Source of the DNA: Pseudomonas parafulva | GTDB lineage: Bacteria > Pseudomonadota > Gammaproteobacteria > Pseudomonadales > Pseudomonadaceae | DNA: 64,000 nt | Assembly (NCBI RefSeq): GCF_000800255.1 | Contig: NZ_CP009747.1 | Location: forward strand, 3,286,001-3,350,000 | Direction of reading: 5' to 3' | Part shown: positions 1-7,862 of the stretch, one piece after another | Layout of the letters: every line of letters starts with the position of its first letter | Numbering within the stretch: the stretch's first letter is position 1 | The notes under the pieces: model-generated | Told to the model about the DNA's origin: nothing | The model's input: only the letters and a program-made list of their open reading frames with translations | Database searches by the model: none | Made by a program: the position numbers and the translations under genes

Positions 1-1
1 C

Positions 2-352
2 AGCGCCATGGTGGTTCCCAAGCCCGTGTTGGTTTCCCAACCGCGTCATGACGGGACGCTGCAAGTGCGTTACTTCATGCCTCACAACTGCCATCGTGCA
101 CTGGCCATCACCGGTGCAATCGGGTTGGCGACCGCCTGCGTCAGCCCTGGCACGGTAATCATGGATATGCTTGGCGATCAGGCCCAGCACTTGGAAGAGG
201 TACGCTTGGAACACCCCAGTGGGGGCATCGATGTGGCGCTCTCGCGCACGGGCACCGACGGTAAAACGTTGCAGGCTTCCGTCGTTCGGACTGCCCGTCG
301 ATTGTTCTCTGGCTTCGTATACGCCCCGACCCTGCGTAGGTTGGCGGGCTAG
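2..352 (+). CDS. PrpF/GalD-type isomerase, C-terminal part
   Basis: This is the last ~117 codons of a gene that begins before the window; the reading frame is open from base 2. The segment RYFMPHNCHRALAITGAI and the ending VVRTARRLFSGFVYAP are typical of the PrpF family, whose members isomerise or tautomerise unsaturated tricarboxylates (2-methylaconitate isomerase PrpF, 4-oxalomesaconate tautomerase GalD). It is followed after 63 bp by a DctA-family symporter, a CitMHS transporter and an OprD porin on the same strand, so a role in catabolism of a di- or tricarboxylate is inferred. The exact substrate cannot be told from the C-terminus. Confidence 0.75.
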   Translation, partial: SAMVVPKPVLVSQPRHDGTLQVRYFMPHNCHRALAITGAIGLATACVSPGTVIMDMLGDQAQHLEEVRLEHPSGGIDVALSRTGTDGKTLQASVVRTARRLFSGFVYAPTLRRLAG

Positions 353-415
353 GCAGGCCTAGCCACACATCGCTTACCCGCACATCCGCACAATTTCAAT
401 AATGGGTGATGCAAC

Positions 416-1720
416 ATGAAACTCGCTAAATCACTGTATTTCCAGATTCTCTGCGCCGTCCTGCTGGGCGTGGTGGTCGGTCATTTCTGGGCGCAACAGG
501 CCGTTGCGCTCAAGCCACTGGGTGATGCCTTCATCAAGTTGATCAAGATGATGATTGCCCCGGTCGTCTTCTGCACCATCGTCACCGGTATCGCCGGCAT
601 GACCGACAAGCGATCGCTGGGTCGGTTGATGAGCAAGACGCTGATGCTGTTCCTGGTGCTCACGATCATCAGCCTGATCATCGGCCTGGCAGCGGTCAAC
701 CTGCTGCGCCCCGGCGTCGGCATGAACATCGACCCGGCCACCCTGAGCACCGCGGGGCTCGATCAGTACACGGCCTCGGCGGCCAAGCTGAGCGTGGTCG
801 ATTTCTTCCTGCACATCATCCCGGACACTTTCATCGGCGCGTTCAACCATGGCGAAGTGCTGCCGGTGCTGTTCATCGCCGTGCTCAGTGGCTTCGCCTT
901 GTCGTCAATGGGCGACAAGGGCAAGCCTGTATTACAGGTACTGGAGTCGGCCTCGACCATGGTGTTCCGCATCTTCGGTTATCTGATGCGTTTCGCGCCA
1001 GTGGGCGCCTTCGGCGCACTTGCCTTCACGGTTGGACAATACGGCGTGTCCTCCCTCGGTTCCCTGGCCAAGCTGATAGGTACGCTCTATATCGCGTGCG
1101 CGTTCTTCGTGCTGGTGGTGCTCGGTGGCCTGTGCCGGGCCTACGGTTTCAGCCTGTGGAAGCTGTTGCGCTATTTCCGAGAGGAATTTCTAGTCGTGCT
1201 CGGGACCTCCTCCACCGAACCGGTCTTGCCGCGGATGCTGGAAAAGCTGGAAAGGCTGGGCTGCAAGAAAGGCGTGGTCGGACTGGTACTGCCCACCGGC
1301 TACTCCTTCAACCTGGACGGTACAGCCATCTATCTGTCGCTGGCCGCGCTGTTCATCGCTCAGGCCTGCAACATCGATCTGACCCTCGGCCAGACCGTCA
1401 CCATGCTGGCGATCATGTTGCTGTCGTCCAAGGGCGCGGCCGGGGTCACCGGAAGCGGATTCGTGGCACTGGCCTCGACCTTGACCGTCATTCATGACAT
1501 CCCACTGGCAGGACTGGCGTTGTTGATCGGCATCGATCGTTTCATGTCTGAGGCACGTGCCCTGACCAGCCTGGCCAGCAATGCCGTGGCCACCGTGGTC
1601 ATGTCCCTGTCGGAAAACGCCTGCGATCGCGAAACCTTGCTGCGCCAGTTGAATGAGCGCCCATCGGATTCGCCCAAAACGCAGGTCGCCTGGTCTGCCG
1701 AGTCTGGGCGTCAGAGCTAA
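416..1720 (+). CDS. DctA-family dicarboxylate/amino acid:cation symporter
   Basis: This 434-residue integral membrane protein has the normal length for the DAACS (DctA/GltP) family, which imports C4-dicarboxylates or acidic amino acids with H+ or Na+. Family hallmarks are visible: the serine-rich re-entrant loop GTSSTEPVLPRM near residue 262, GYSFNLDGTAIY near 295 and SSKGAAGVTGSGF near 338. The start follows AATGGGTGATGCAAC, a modest ribosome site. It sits between an isomerase fragment and a citrate-type transporter, suggesting one inducible carboxylate operon. DctA itself is one of several paralogues in pseudomonads, so the specific ligand is left open. Confidence 0.88.
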   Translation: MKLAKSLYFQILCAVLLGVVVGHFWAQQAVALKPLGDAFIKLIKMMIAPVVFCTIVTGIAGMTDKRSLGRLMSKTLMLFLVLTIISLIIGLAAVNLLRPGVGMNIDPATLSTAGLDQYTASAAKLSVVDFFLHIIPDTFIGAFNHGEVLPVLFIAVLSGFALSSMGDKGKPVLQVLESASTMVFRIFGYLMRFAPVGAFGALAFTVGQYGVSSLGSLAKLIGTLYIACAFFVLVVLGGLCRAYGFSLWKLLRYFREEFLVVLGTSSTEPVLPRMLEKLERLGCKKGVVGLVLPTGYSFNLDGTAIYLSLAALFIAQACNIDLTLGQTVTMLAIMLLSSKGAAGVTGSGFVALASTLTVIHDIPLAGLALLIGIDRFMSEARALTSLASNAVATVVMSLSENACDRETLLRQLNERPSDSPKTQVAWSAESGRQS

Positions 1721-1840
1721 ACGCCTCATTCACCTCCTGTCGCATCGAAATCCCACGGCACCTCGTTGAGAGATGCCATGGGACAGGAGGCCGTCTGCCT
1801 TGCAGATGGCCACATGACAATAAAAACAAGAGAGAAAACC

Positions 1841-3145
1841 ATGCTCGCACTTCTGGGCCTGATCATGGTGGTGACCTTCACCTACCTGATCATGAGTAAA
1901 CGCCTGTCGCCGATCGTTGCCCTGACCGTCGTCCCCATCGTCTTTGCGGTGATCGGAGGCTTTGCCCCCGAGCTGGGAAAAATGATGCTCGATGGCTTGA
2001 AGATGGTGGCCCCCTCAGCGGCGCTGTTGCTGTTCGCCATTCTGTTCTTCGGCCTGATGATCGATGCTGGCCTGTTCGATCCGCTGATCCGGATGATCCT
2101 CAAACGCGTCAACGGCGACCCGATCAAGATTGCCATCGGTACTGCGCTGCTGTCGTTGCTCGTGGCGCTCGACGGTGATGGCACCACCACTTACATGATC
2201 ACCTGCGCAGCCATGCTGCCGCTGTACAAGCGCATCGGCATGAATCCGATGATCCTGGCCACGGTATCGATGCTGTCGCTGAGCATCATGAGTGGCATGA
2301 GCCCTTGGGGAGGACCGGCGACCCGCGCTATCGCAGCGCTCGGGCTGGATGCGACCGAATACTTCATCCCGATGCTGCCGACTGTGATCGGCGGAGCCGC
2401 CTGGGTGGTCTTCACGGCGTACCTGCTGGGCCGAGCCGAGCGCAAGCGTATCGGCAACATTGCCCTGGAGTCCGGCGGCGGGAATTGCTACATCAAGCAG
2501 ATTCTCGGGGAGGCGCCGCATAAACGCCCGCGACTGGCTTATGTGAACCTGGTGTTGGTGATCGCCGTCATGACCGCACTGGTGCTGGGGGTGATGCACG
2601 CCGCGATCTTGTTCATGATCGGTTTCGTCGCCGCCCTGATGATCAACTACCCGCAACTGGAGTTGCAGAAAGAACGCATTCTGGCCCATTCGGGCAATGC
2701 CATGACTGTCGTGCTGCTGGTTTTTGCAGCCGGCATCTTCGCCGGTATCTTCTCCGGCACGAAAATGGTCGATGCGCTGGCCCAAACGCTGGTGGACTGG
2801 ATTCCGGAAGCCTGGAGCCACTGGTTCCCACTCGTGGTGGCGTTGACCAGCATGCCGCTGACGTTCGTTCTCTCGAACGATGCGTACTACTTCGGCGTGG
2901 TGCCCATTCTCGCCAACGCCGCCGCTGCTTATGGCATCGATCCCATCGAAATCGCACGCGCTTCGGTACTGGGCCAACCGGTGCACCTGATGAGCCCGCT
3001 GGTGGCCTCGACCCTGCTGCTGGTCGGCATGGTGGATCGGGATATCGGCGACTTCCAGAAAGCGACCGTGAAATGGGCGGTACTGACATCACTGGTCATT
3101 ACCGCGCTGGCGTTGCTCACCGGGGCACTGTCCTTCTTCGTCTGA
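1841..3145 (+). CDS. CitMHS-family citrate/tricarboxylate transporter
   Basis: This is a 434-residue, strongly hydrophobic protein resembling the CitM/CitH family, which takes up citrate, often as a metal complex, in symport with protons. Characteristic segments are LDGDGTTTYMITCAAMLPLY near residue 110, SPWGGPATR near 154 and LSNDAYYFGVVP near 344. The frame opens earlier at 1766, but the ATG at 1841 is preceded by AAGAGAG at a good distance and gives the usual N-terminus (MLALLGLIMVV). It is probably cotranscribed with the upstream symporter and the downstream porin. Having two inner-membrane carboxylate carriers in one operon is notable and may mean that substrate and product have separate routes. 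Confidence 0.85.
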   Translation: MLALLGLIMVVTFTYLIMSKRLSPIVALTVVPIVFAVIGGFAPELGKMMLDGLKMVAPSAALLLFAILFFGLMIDAGLFDPLIRMILKRVNGDPIKIAIGTALLSLLVALDGDGTTTYMITCAAMLPLYKRIGMNPMILATVSMLSLSIMSGMSPWGGPATRAIAALGLDATEYFIPMLPTVIGGAAWVVFTAYLLGRAERKRIGNIALESGGGNCYIKQILGEAPHKRPRLAYVNLVLVIAVMTALVLGVMHAAILFMIGFVAALMINYPQLELQKERILAHSGNAMTVVLLVFAAGIFAGIFSGTKMVDALAQTLVDWIPEAWSHWFPLVVALTSMPLTFVLSNDAYYFGVVPILANAAAAYGIDPIEIARASVLGQPVHLMSPLVASTLLLVGMVDRDIGDFQKATVKWAVLTSLVITALALLTGALSFFV

Positions 3146-3202
3146 TCTGTCCAGGGCGCAGCGCGCGCCCGGTTATCCAATAACAACAAGAGAGTACCGC
3201 AC

Positions 3203-4456
3203 ATGTCCCGAATCCTTTTCCGTGGGGCCGCCTGTGGCGTGCTCTGCGGCTGGTTGCCTGTGGCCGACGCTGCCGGTTTCATCGAAGACAGCGCGCTCAA
3301 GCTGCAATTGCGCAACGTGTATTTCAACGAAAATTTCCGTGACGAACAGGGCATGAGCCCCCGCGCGGCCGCCAACGCCAAAAGCGAGCGGGTGGAATGG
3401 GCGCAAGGTGCCCTGCTCGATTACCAGTCAGGCTTCACCCAAGGCACCGTGGGCGTCGGAGTCGATGCCTTGGGGCTCTTTGGTCTACGCCTGGATTCGG
3501 GGCGCGGTCGCAGCGGGACCGGTCTGCTACCGGTACACGAGGGTGGCCGCGCCGCCGAGGAATTCGCCAGTGCCGGGGTGACGGCCAAGCTGCGTGCGGG
3601 ACAGACTGTGGTCAAACATGGCACGTTGCTACCCAAGATCCCAGTGCTGGTCTACAACGACGCACGGTTGCTGCCGCAGACCTATCAAGGCACCCAACTG
3701 ACCAGCACTGACATCGAAGGGCTCACCTTGAGCGCCGGTTACCTGGATCGTTTCAAGCAGCGTGACTCGTCCAACAGCACCGGCTTGTACCTGGATGGCT
3801 ATGGCGGCCGGCAATCGGGGGACTTCAAGTTTGCTGGCGCCGACTACGCCCTGAGCAAGCAACTACGCCTCAGCTATTTCCACGGCCGCTTGGAAGACTT
3901 CTATCGCCAGGACTACCTGGGCCTGGTCCACACACTCCCCGTCGCCGGCGGCGCTCTGACTACCGACCTGCGCTACTTCAAGAGCCGCGACAGTGGCGCC
4001 GCTTATGGGGGCGTGATCGATAACGACCTGTTCAGCGGGCAATTGTCCTATACCCACTCCGGCCACACCGTTGGGGCCGGCTACCAGGTTCTCAATGGCG
4101 AAGCGGGCTTGCCCTATATCAGCGGGGCGACGGTCTACTCGTTTAGCAACGTCGGCATCGGCAAGTTCATCGAAGAAGACGAGAAGACCTGGATGGCCAG
4201 CTACGCCTACAATTTTGCTGCCGCCGGGGTTCCAGGGCTTACCTTCATGGCGCGCTACCTGAGCGGAGACAATGGACGCTCCGACGACGCCGAAATCAAC
4301 GAATGGGAGCGGGACATGGAGCTGGCGTATGTCGTGCAGTCCGGCCCCATCAAAGGGCTGGGCGTCAGACTGCGCAACTATGTCTACCGCTCTGACTTCG
4401 CCCGCGGACGCGACAGTAACCGGATCTACTTGACCTACGAGGTCGCGCTCTGGTGA
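3203..4456 (+). CDS. OprD-family outer-membrane porin
   Basis: This 417-residue protein has a signal peptide ending near residue 23 (VADA|AGFIED), followed by the OprD-like start FIEDSALKLQLRNVYFNENF. Many alternating aromatic/polar strands fit an 18-strand specific-channel barrel such as OprD/OpdH. The C-terminus is YLTYEVALW, a terminal aromatic as expected for outer-membrane assembly. An AAGAGAG site precedes the ATG. In pseudomonads OprD paralogues are often paired with the inner-membrane carrier of the same substrate, and here the neighbours are DctA- and CitMHS-family carriers, so a carboxylate channel (OpdH/OpdK-like) is inferred. Confidence 0.88.
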   Translation: MSRILFRGAACGVLCGWLPVADAAGFIEDSALKLQLRNVYFNENFRDEQGMSPRAAANAKSERVEWAQGALLDYQSGFTQGTVGVGVDALGLFGLRLDSGRGRSGTGLLPVHEGGRAAEEFASAGVTAKLRAGQTVVKHGTLLPKIPVLVYNDARLLPQTYQGTQLTSTDIEGLTLSAGYLDRFKQRDSSNSTGLYLDGYGGRQSGDFKFAGADYALSKQLRLSYFHGRLEDFYRQDYLGLVHTLPVAGGALTTDLRYFKSRDSGAAYGGVIDNDLFSGQLSYTHSGHTVGAGYQVLNGEAGLPYISGATVYSFSNVGIGKFIEEDEKTWMASYAYNFAAAGVPGLTFMARYLSGDNGRSDDAEINEWERDMELAYVVQSGPIKGLGVRLRNYVYRSDFARGRDSNRIYLTYEVALW

Positions 4457-4536
4457 CAACACCACGAGTAATCGTCCATACAGCCCAGTGGGCGCTCACG
4501 GACGACGGGATCATCGTCCTGGCCTCGTAACCCACG

Positions 4537-4992
4537 CTACCGCACAGCGCCCGAGGCTGGCACCCGGGCGCTCGCCCACGCGTTGAGCCGCGTTTGCCCT
4601 GACCTGCCTCCCAGCCAATACCCCGCAGCAGCGATCCTGGTGATTCTCTGGAATGTCGGACAACTGAGATGATCGCGCTCGGGACACTTCGCCGCATGCC
4701 GCAACCCTTTGCTCATGGCCTGCAGACGTTTGATACGTGCATCCAGTTCATCGGCCTTGGCGACCAACTTGCTGCGATCGACCTGCCCCTCGACCAGCAT
4801 GGCCCCCACCTCTTCCAAGGAAAAACCCGCCGCTTGCCCGAGCGCGATAAGTGCCAGACGGTCTATCACGTCCGCCGCGAACTGCCTCCGTTGCCCATGA
4901 CCGGCCAACGAAGTGAGCAAGCCCTTCTTCTCGTAGTAACGCAATGTCGAAGCGGGCACGCCCGTGCGCCGGGCGACGTCTGCAATGTCCAT
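4537..4992 (-). CDS. MerR-family transcriptional regulator
   Basis: This 151-residue regulator has an N-terminal winged HTH (MDIADVARRTGVPASTLRYYEKKGLL), a dimerisation helix around residues 72-98 and two cysteines, C103 and C111, in CPERDHLSCPTF. That placement is typical of metal- or redox-sensing MerR proteins such as SoxR-like or CueR-like groups. The frame is open to 5022, but a start there would lie inside the operator palindrome; the ATG at 4992 begins with the conserved HTH residues. It is divergent from a DUF2938 membrane protein and likely regulates it through the intervening operator. The signal is unknown. The C-terminal ~35 residues after the cysteines are low-complexity and may not be conserved. 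Confidence 0.8.
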   Translation of the reverse strand: MDIADVARRTGVPASTLRYYEKKGLLTSLAGHGQRRQFAADVIDRLALIALGQAAGFSLEEVGAMLVEGQVDRSKLVAKADELDARIKRLQAMSKGLRHAAKCPERDHLSCPTFQRITRIAAAGYWLGGRSGQTRLNAWASARVPASGAVR

Positions 4993-5001
4993 CTTTGCCT
5001 C

Positions 5002-5032
5002 TTGAGTTGAAGTCGACTTCAACTTGTATGCT
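5002..5032 (+). promoter_or_regulatory. MerR-type promoter with 20-bp perfect palindrome
   Basis: The sequence AGTTGAAGTCGACTTCAACT at 5005-5024 is a perfect 20-bp palindrome. It lies between a possible -35 (TTGAGT, 5002-5007) and -10 (TATGCT, 5027-5032) separated by 19 bp. This over-long spacer with a central dyad is the hallmark of MerR-activated promoters. It reads towards the DUF2938 gene at 5075, and the MerR gene starts 13 bp away on the other side. Confidence 0.8.
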
Positions 5033-5074
5033 GCGCGGCGTAAAGATCGACGTCAATCAACGAGAGGGTTTCAC

Positions 5075-5587
5075 ATGACGATCACTGCACTGTTCTTTGC
5101 AGCCCTGACGATTGGTATAGGCGCCACCGTAGTGATGGATATGTGGAGTTTGATCTTGAAGCGACTGGGCGTCGCCACACTCGACTTCGCGATGGTCGGC
5201 CGCTGGGCGGGGCACTTGCTGAAGGGGCGTTTCAAGCACACGGCGATTGCCAAAGCGGAGTCGGTGCGGCATGAACGATGGGTGGGCTGGGTGATTCATT
5301 ACGCCGTTGGCGTGATGTTCGCGGTGGTGCTGATGGCTGTCATGGGCACGGGTTGGTTGTTGACACCTACGCTAGGGCCGGCGCTGGTGGTTGGGGTCGT
5401 TACAGTCGCTGCACCGCTCTGCATCCTGCAGCCGGCCATGGGGGCGGGGTTCTTCGCCTCTAAAACTCCGACGCCGTTGGTCAATTGCATCAAGAGCTTG
5501 GTCACGCACCTGGTGTTCGGGGCCGGACTTTTTCTCAGTGCCCAAGTGTTGGCAGGACTAGTACGGCAGATAAGCGTGGGGCCATAG
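5075..5587 (+). CDS. DUF2938 family integral membrane protein
   Basis: This 170-residue protein has about four to five hydrophobic segments and the N-terminal pattern of DUF2938 (ALFFAALTIGIGATVVMDMW). A GAGAGGG site lies 7 bp upstream of the ATG at 5075; the longer frame from 5024 would begin inside the promoter and is rejected. No biochemical function is known for the family. Its position behind a MerR-controlled promoter suggests induction by whatever metal, oxidant or drug the MerR protein senses. It appears monocistronic, since a hairpin follows the stop. Confidence 0.8.
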   Translation: MTITALFFAALTIGIGATVVMDMWSLILKRLGVATLDFAMVGRWAGHLLKGRFKHTAIAKAESVRHERWVGWVIHYAVGVMFAVVLMAVMGTGWLLTPTLGPALVVGVVTVAAPLCILQPAMGAGFFASKTPTPLVNCIKSLVTHLVFGAGLFLSAQVLAGLVRQISVGP

Positions 5588-5598
5588 GCGATCAAGCA

Positions 5599-5625
5599 AG
5601 CGTTGATGCCTCAGACATCAACGCT
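5599..5625 (+). terminator. Hairpin after DUF2938 gene
   Basis: A 10-bp perfect stem (AGCGTTGATG / CATCAACGCT) with a 7-nt loop lies 11 bp after the DUF2938 stop codon. No T-run follows, so it may be a weak or factor-assisted terminator. Confidence 0.4.
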
Positions 5626-5809
5626 ATGCTGAAAACGGCGCTCAATACCCCCACGATTTTGCACACCCTCGCAGCTGCATCTAGAATTGCGCCACAACCC
5701 ACATCCCGAGGTGTTCGTCATGCGCCATTGATGCCGCCGTCTTCACGACGGCCAGTCTCCACCTACCCCCACGAGCAGGGGGAGTTCTTGGCATCCATGG
5801 AAATGACTT

Positions 5810-7432
5810 ATGACGAGCCCCTTTCTCACGCTGGAAGGCGTGTCTCATGTGCTGCCGGACGGCAGCACTTTATTCCGCGAACTCAACGAGCAATTCGACC
5901 AGCGCCCCACGGGTCTGGTCGGGCGCAATGGTGTCGGCAAGACGATGCTGGCGCGCCTACTGGCGGGACAGGTGCAGCCCACGACCGGGCGCTGCGCGCG
6001 GTCGGGCAGCGTGCATTACCTGAGCCAGCACCTATCGCTCGCGCCGAATATCACCGTTGCAGGCCTTGCCGGCGTGCAGGCCACCCTCGACGCGCTCGAA
6101 CGTATCGAGGCAGGCAGCAGTGAGGTCGAAGACTTCGAGGCGGTGGGCGAGCGCTGGGACATACGCGCACGCCTGCAACACGCGCTGGACCGCGCTGGCC
6201 TGACTTATCTCGATGCCCGCACGCCTGCCAGCGCACTCAGTGGCGGCGAGGCCATGCGCGTCGCGCTGATCGGCGCCTTCTTGTCGGAGGCGGACTTCCT
6301 CATTCTGGATGAACCCAGCAATCATCTCGACCGACCTAGCCGTGAGGCACTGATCGCGCAGTTGCAGCAGTGGACGCGCGGGCTGCTGGTGGTGAGTCAC
6401 GACCGCCACTTGCTGGATACAATGGCGCGAATCGTGGAGTTGTCATCCCTGGGACTGCGCAGTTATGGCGGTAACCACAATTTTTACGCGCAATGCAAAG
6501 CGCTGGAATTACAGAACGCCCAGCAGCAACTTGAACAGCGCAAGCTCGAACGTCAACGCGAAGAACGAACCTTGCAAGAACAACGCGAGCGCCTGGAACG
6601 CCGCCAGGCCCGTGGTAATCGTCGGGCTCAGGACGCTAATCAAGCCAAAGTGCTGCTGGGCCGTCAGAAAGAACGTAGCGAGGGCTCGGCAGGCAAGTTG
6701 CGTCAACAGCAGGCGGCGAGCCGCGAACGACTCACCCAGCGCGTCTGTGAGGCCGCGCAACAGGTCGAAGACAACATGGCGATCACGGTGCACGCTTTAC
6801 CTGTCGCATCCCCTTCCCAGAGACGAATCGCTGAATTGGAGAACGTGGAACTTCCGTTCGTGTCGGGTGCTACTCGCACCATCAGCTTGATGTTGACCGG
6901 ACAACAGCGGGTTGGCGTCGTCGGCCCCAACGGGTGCGGCAAGTCCACTTTGCTGAAAGTGCTCGCCCGGCAACTTCAGCCGTTGTCCGGGAGTTGCCAA
7001 GTGTTTGTTGAGGGCTTCTATCTAGACCAGCGGCTATCGAATCTGGCGCCGCAGCGTACGGTGCTGGAGCAGATGCTGGCGGCCAACCGCGCTGCCACCG
7101 AGGGCGTACTGCGGATGCGACTTGCGCAACTTGGGTTGGATGCACAGAAAATTACCGTGCCGAGCGGTTCGCTCAGTGGCGGGGAACGCCTGAAAGCGGC
7201 GCTGGCTTGCGTGCTCTACGCTGACCCACCTGCGCAGTTGTTGTTACTGGACGAGCCTAGTAATCATTTGGATCTGGCTTCGATTCAGGCGTTGGAGGTG
7301 ATGCTGAGCGGGTATCGGGGTGCGTTGGTGGTGGTGTCGCATGATGAGGCGTTTATGGAGAGTGTTGGGTTGACGCATCGGTTGATAGCGACTGGGGAAG
7401 GCTGGGGGATGAAAGAGATGCTGAGAGCCTAG
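5810..7432 (+). CDS. ABC-F family ATPase (ribosome-associated type)
   Basis: This 540-residue soluble protein carries two ABC nucleotide-binding domains and no membrane segments. Domain 1 has Walker A GRNGVGKT (residues 38-45), signature LSGGEAMR and Walker B FLILDEPSNHLD. Domain 2 has GPNGCGKST near 373, LSGGERLK and LLLLDEPSNHLD. They are joined by a long charged linker rich in E, R and Q (about residues 230-310), the P-site-tRNA interaction motif region of ABC-F proteins. ABC-F members act on the ribosome as translation factors or antibiotic-resistance proteins. This one is not clearly EttA, Uup or YheS, and its short first domain resembles less-studied paralogues. It stands alone on its strand, with small hairpins in its leader. 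Confidence 0.88.
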   Translation: MTSPFLTLEGVSHVLPDGSTLFRELNEQFDQRPTGLVGRNGVGKTMLARLLAGQVQPTTGRCARSGSVHYLSQHLSLAPNITVAGLAGVQATLDALERIEAGSSEVEDFEAVGERWDIRARLQHALDRAGLTYLDARTPASALSGGEAMRVALIGAFLSEADFLILDEPSNHLDRPSREALIAQLQQWTRGLLVVSHDRHLLDTMARIVELSSLGLRSYGGNHNFYAQCKALELQNAQQQLEQRKLERQREERTLQEQRERLERRQARGNRRAQDANQAKVLLGRQKERSEGSAGKLRQQQAASRERLTQRVCEAAQQVEDNMAITVHALPVASPSQRRIAELENVELPFVSGATRTISLMLTGQQRVGVVGPNGCGKSTLLKVLARQLQPLSGSCQVFVEGFYLDQRLSNLAPQRTVLEQMLAANRAATEGVLRMRLAQLGLDAQKITVPSGSLSGGERLKAALACVLYADPPAQLLLLDEPSNHLDLASIQALEVMLSGYRGALVVVSHDEAFMESVGLTHRLIATGEGWGMKEMLRA

Positions 7433-7472
7433 GCGCTGTCTGAACAGACTTGATACTGCGGTGGCATCAACG

Positions 7473-7862
7473 TTACGCTTTGATGAATCCATAGGTCACC
7501 CACATCCAAGCGAATCCAAAGGCCGTCAGCCACGCGGATATCTGTAGAGCCCACTTAAGTTTTGCAGGGAAGTTTTCCAGTTCTTCGATGTCCAGATGCC
7601 CTCGGCGCATATGTACGCCAGGCCAAATGAGTATTCCACAAAGAAACGTTATCAGCAGCCACCGAGCGCCAAAGCGGCGCGTGCCCAAAAACAGTTTCAT
7701 TTGCTCCAGGCCGGGATGACTTTGGATAGCCCAGGTTGCAACAGTGAAATTTCTTGTACCCGCGATGAATGCACTGACCGCACAACCGGCCAACGCGATC
7801 ACGAACGGACACGCCAGCATTATCCACTTCAGCCACACGGGCCAACTCTCGAACTCAGTCAT
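7473..7862 (-). CDS. Small membrane protein, putative immunity to PAAR effector
   Basis: This 129-residue protein has about three transmembrane segments (roughly residues 9-33, 68-85 and 107-127) and no recognisable family. Its ATG lies inside the end of the preceding PAAR gene (8-nt overlap, ATGACTGA), implying translational coupling. A polytopic inner-membrane protein encoded directly after a PAAR protein with a glycine-rich hydrophobic C-terminus is the arrangement expected for an immunity protein that blocks a membrane-targeting toxin from within the membrane. The immunity role is inferred from context only. Confidence 0.6.
   Translation of the reverse strand: MTEFESWPVWLKWIMLACPFVIALAGCAVSAFIAGTRNFTVATWAIQSHPGLEQMKLFLGTRRFGARWLLITFLCGILIWPGVHMRRGHLDIEELENFPAKLKWALQISAWLTAFGFAWMWVTYGFIKA

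Noticed and set aside
4992..5022. Longer start for the MerR regulator at 5022
   Set aside because: It would place the start inside the operator palindrome and add non-conserved residues before the HTH.
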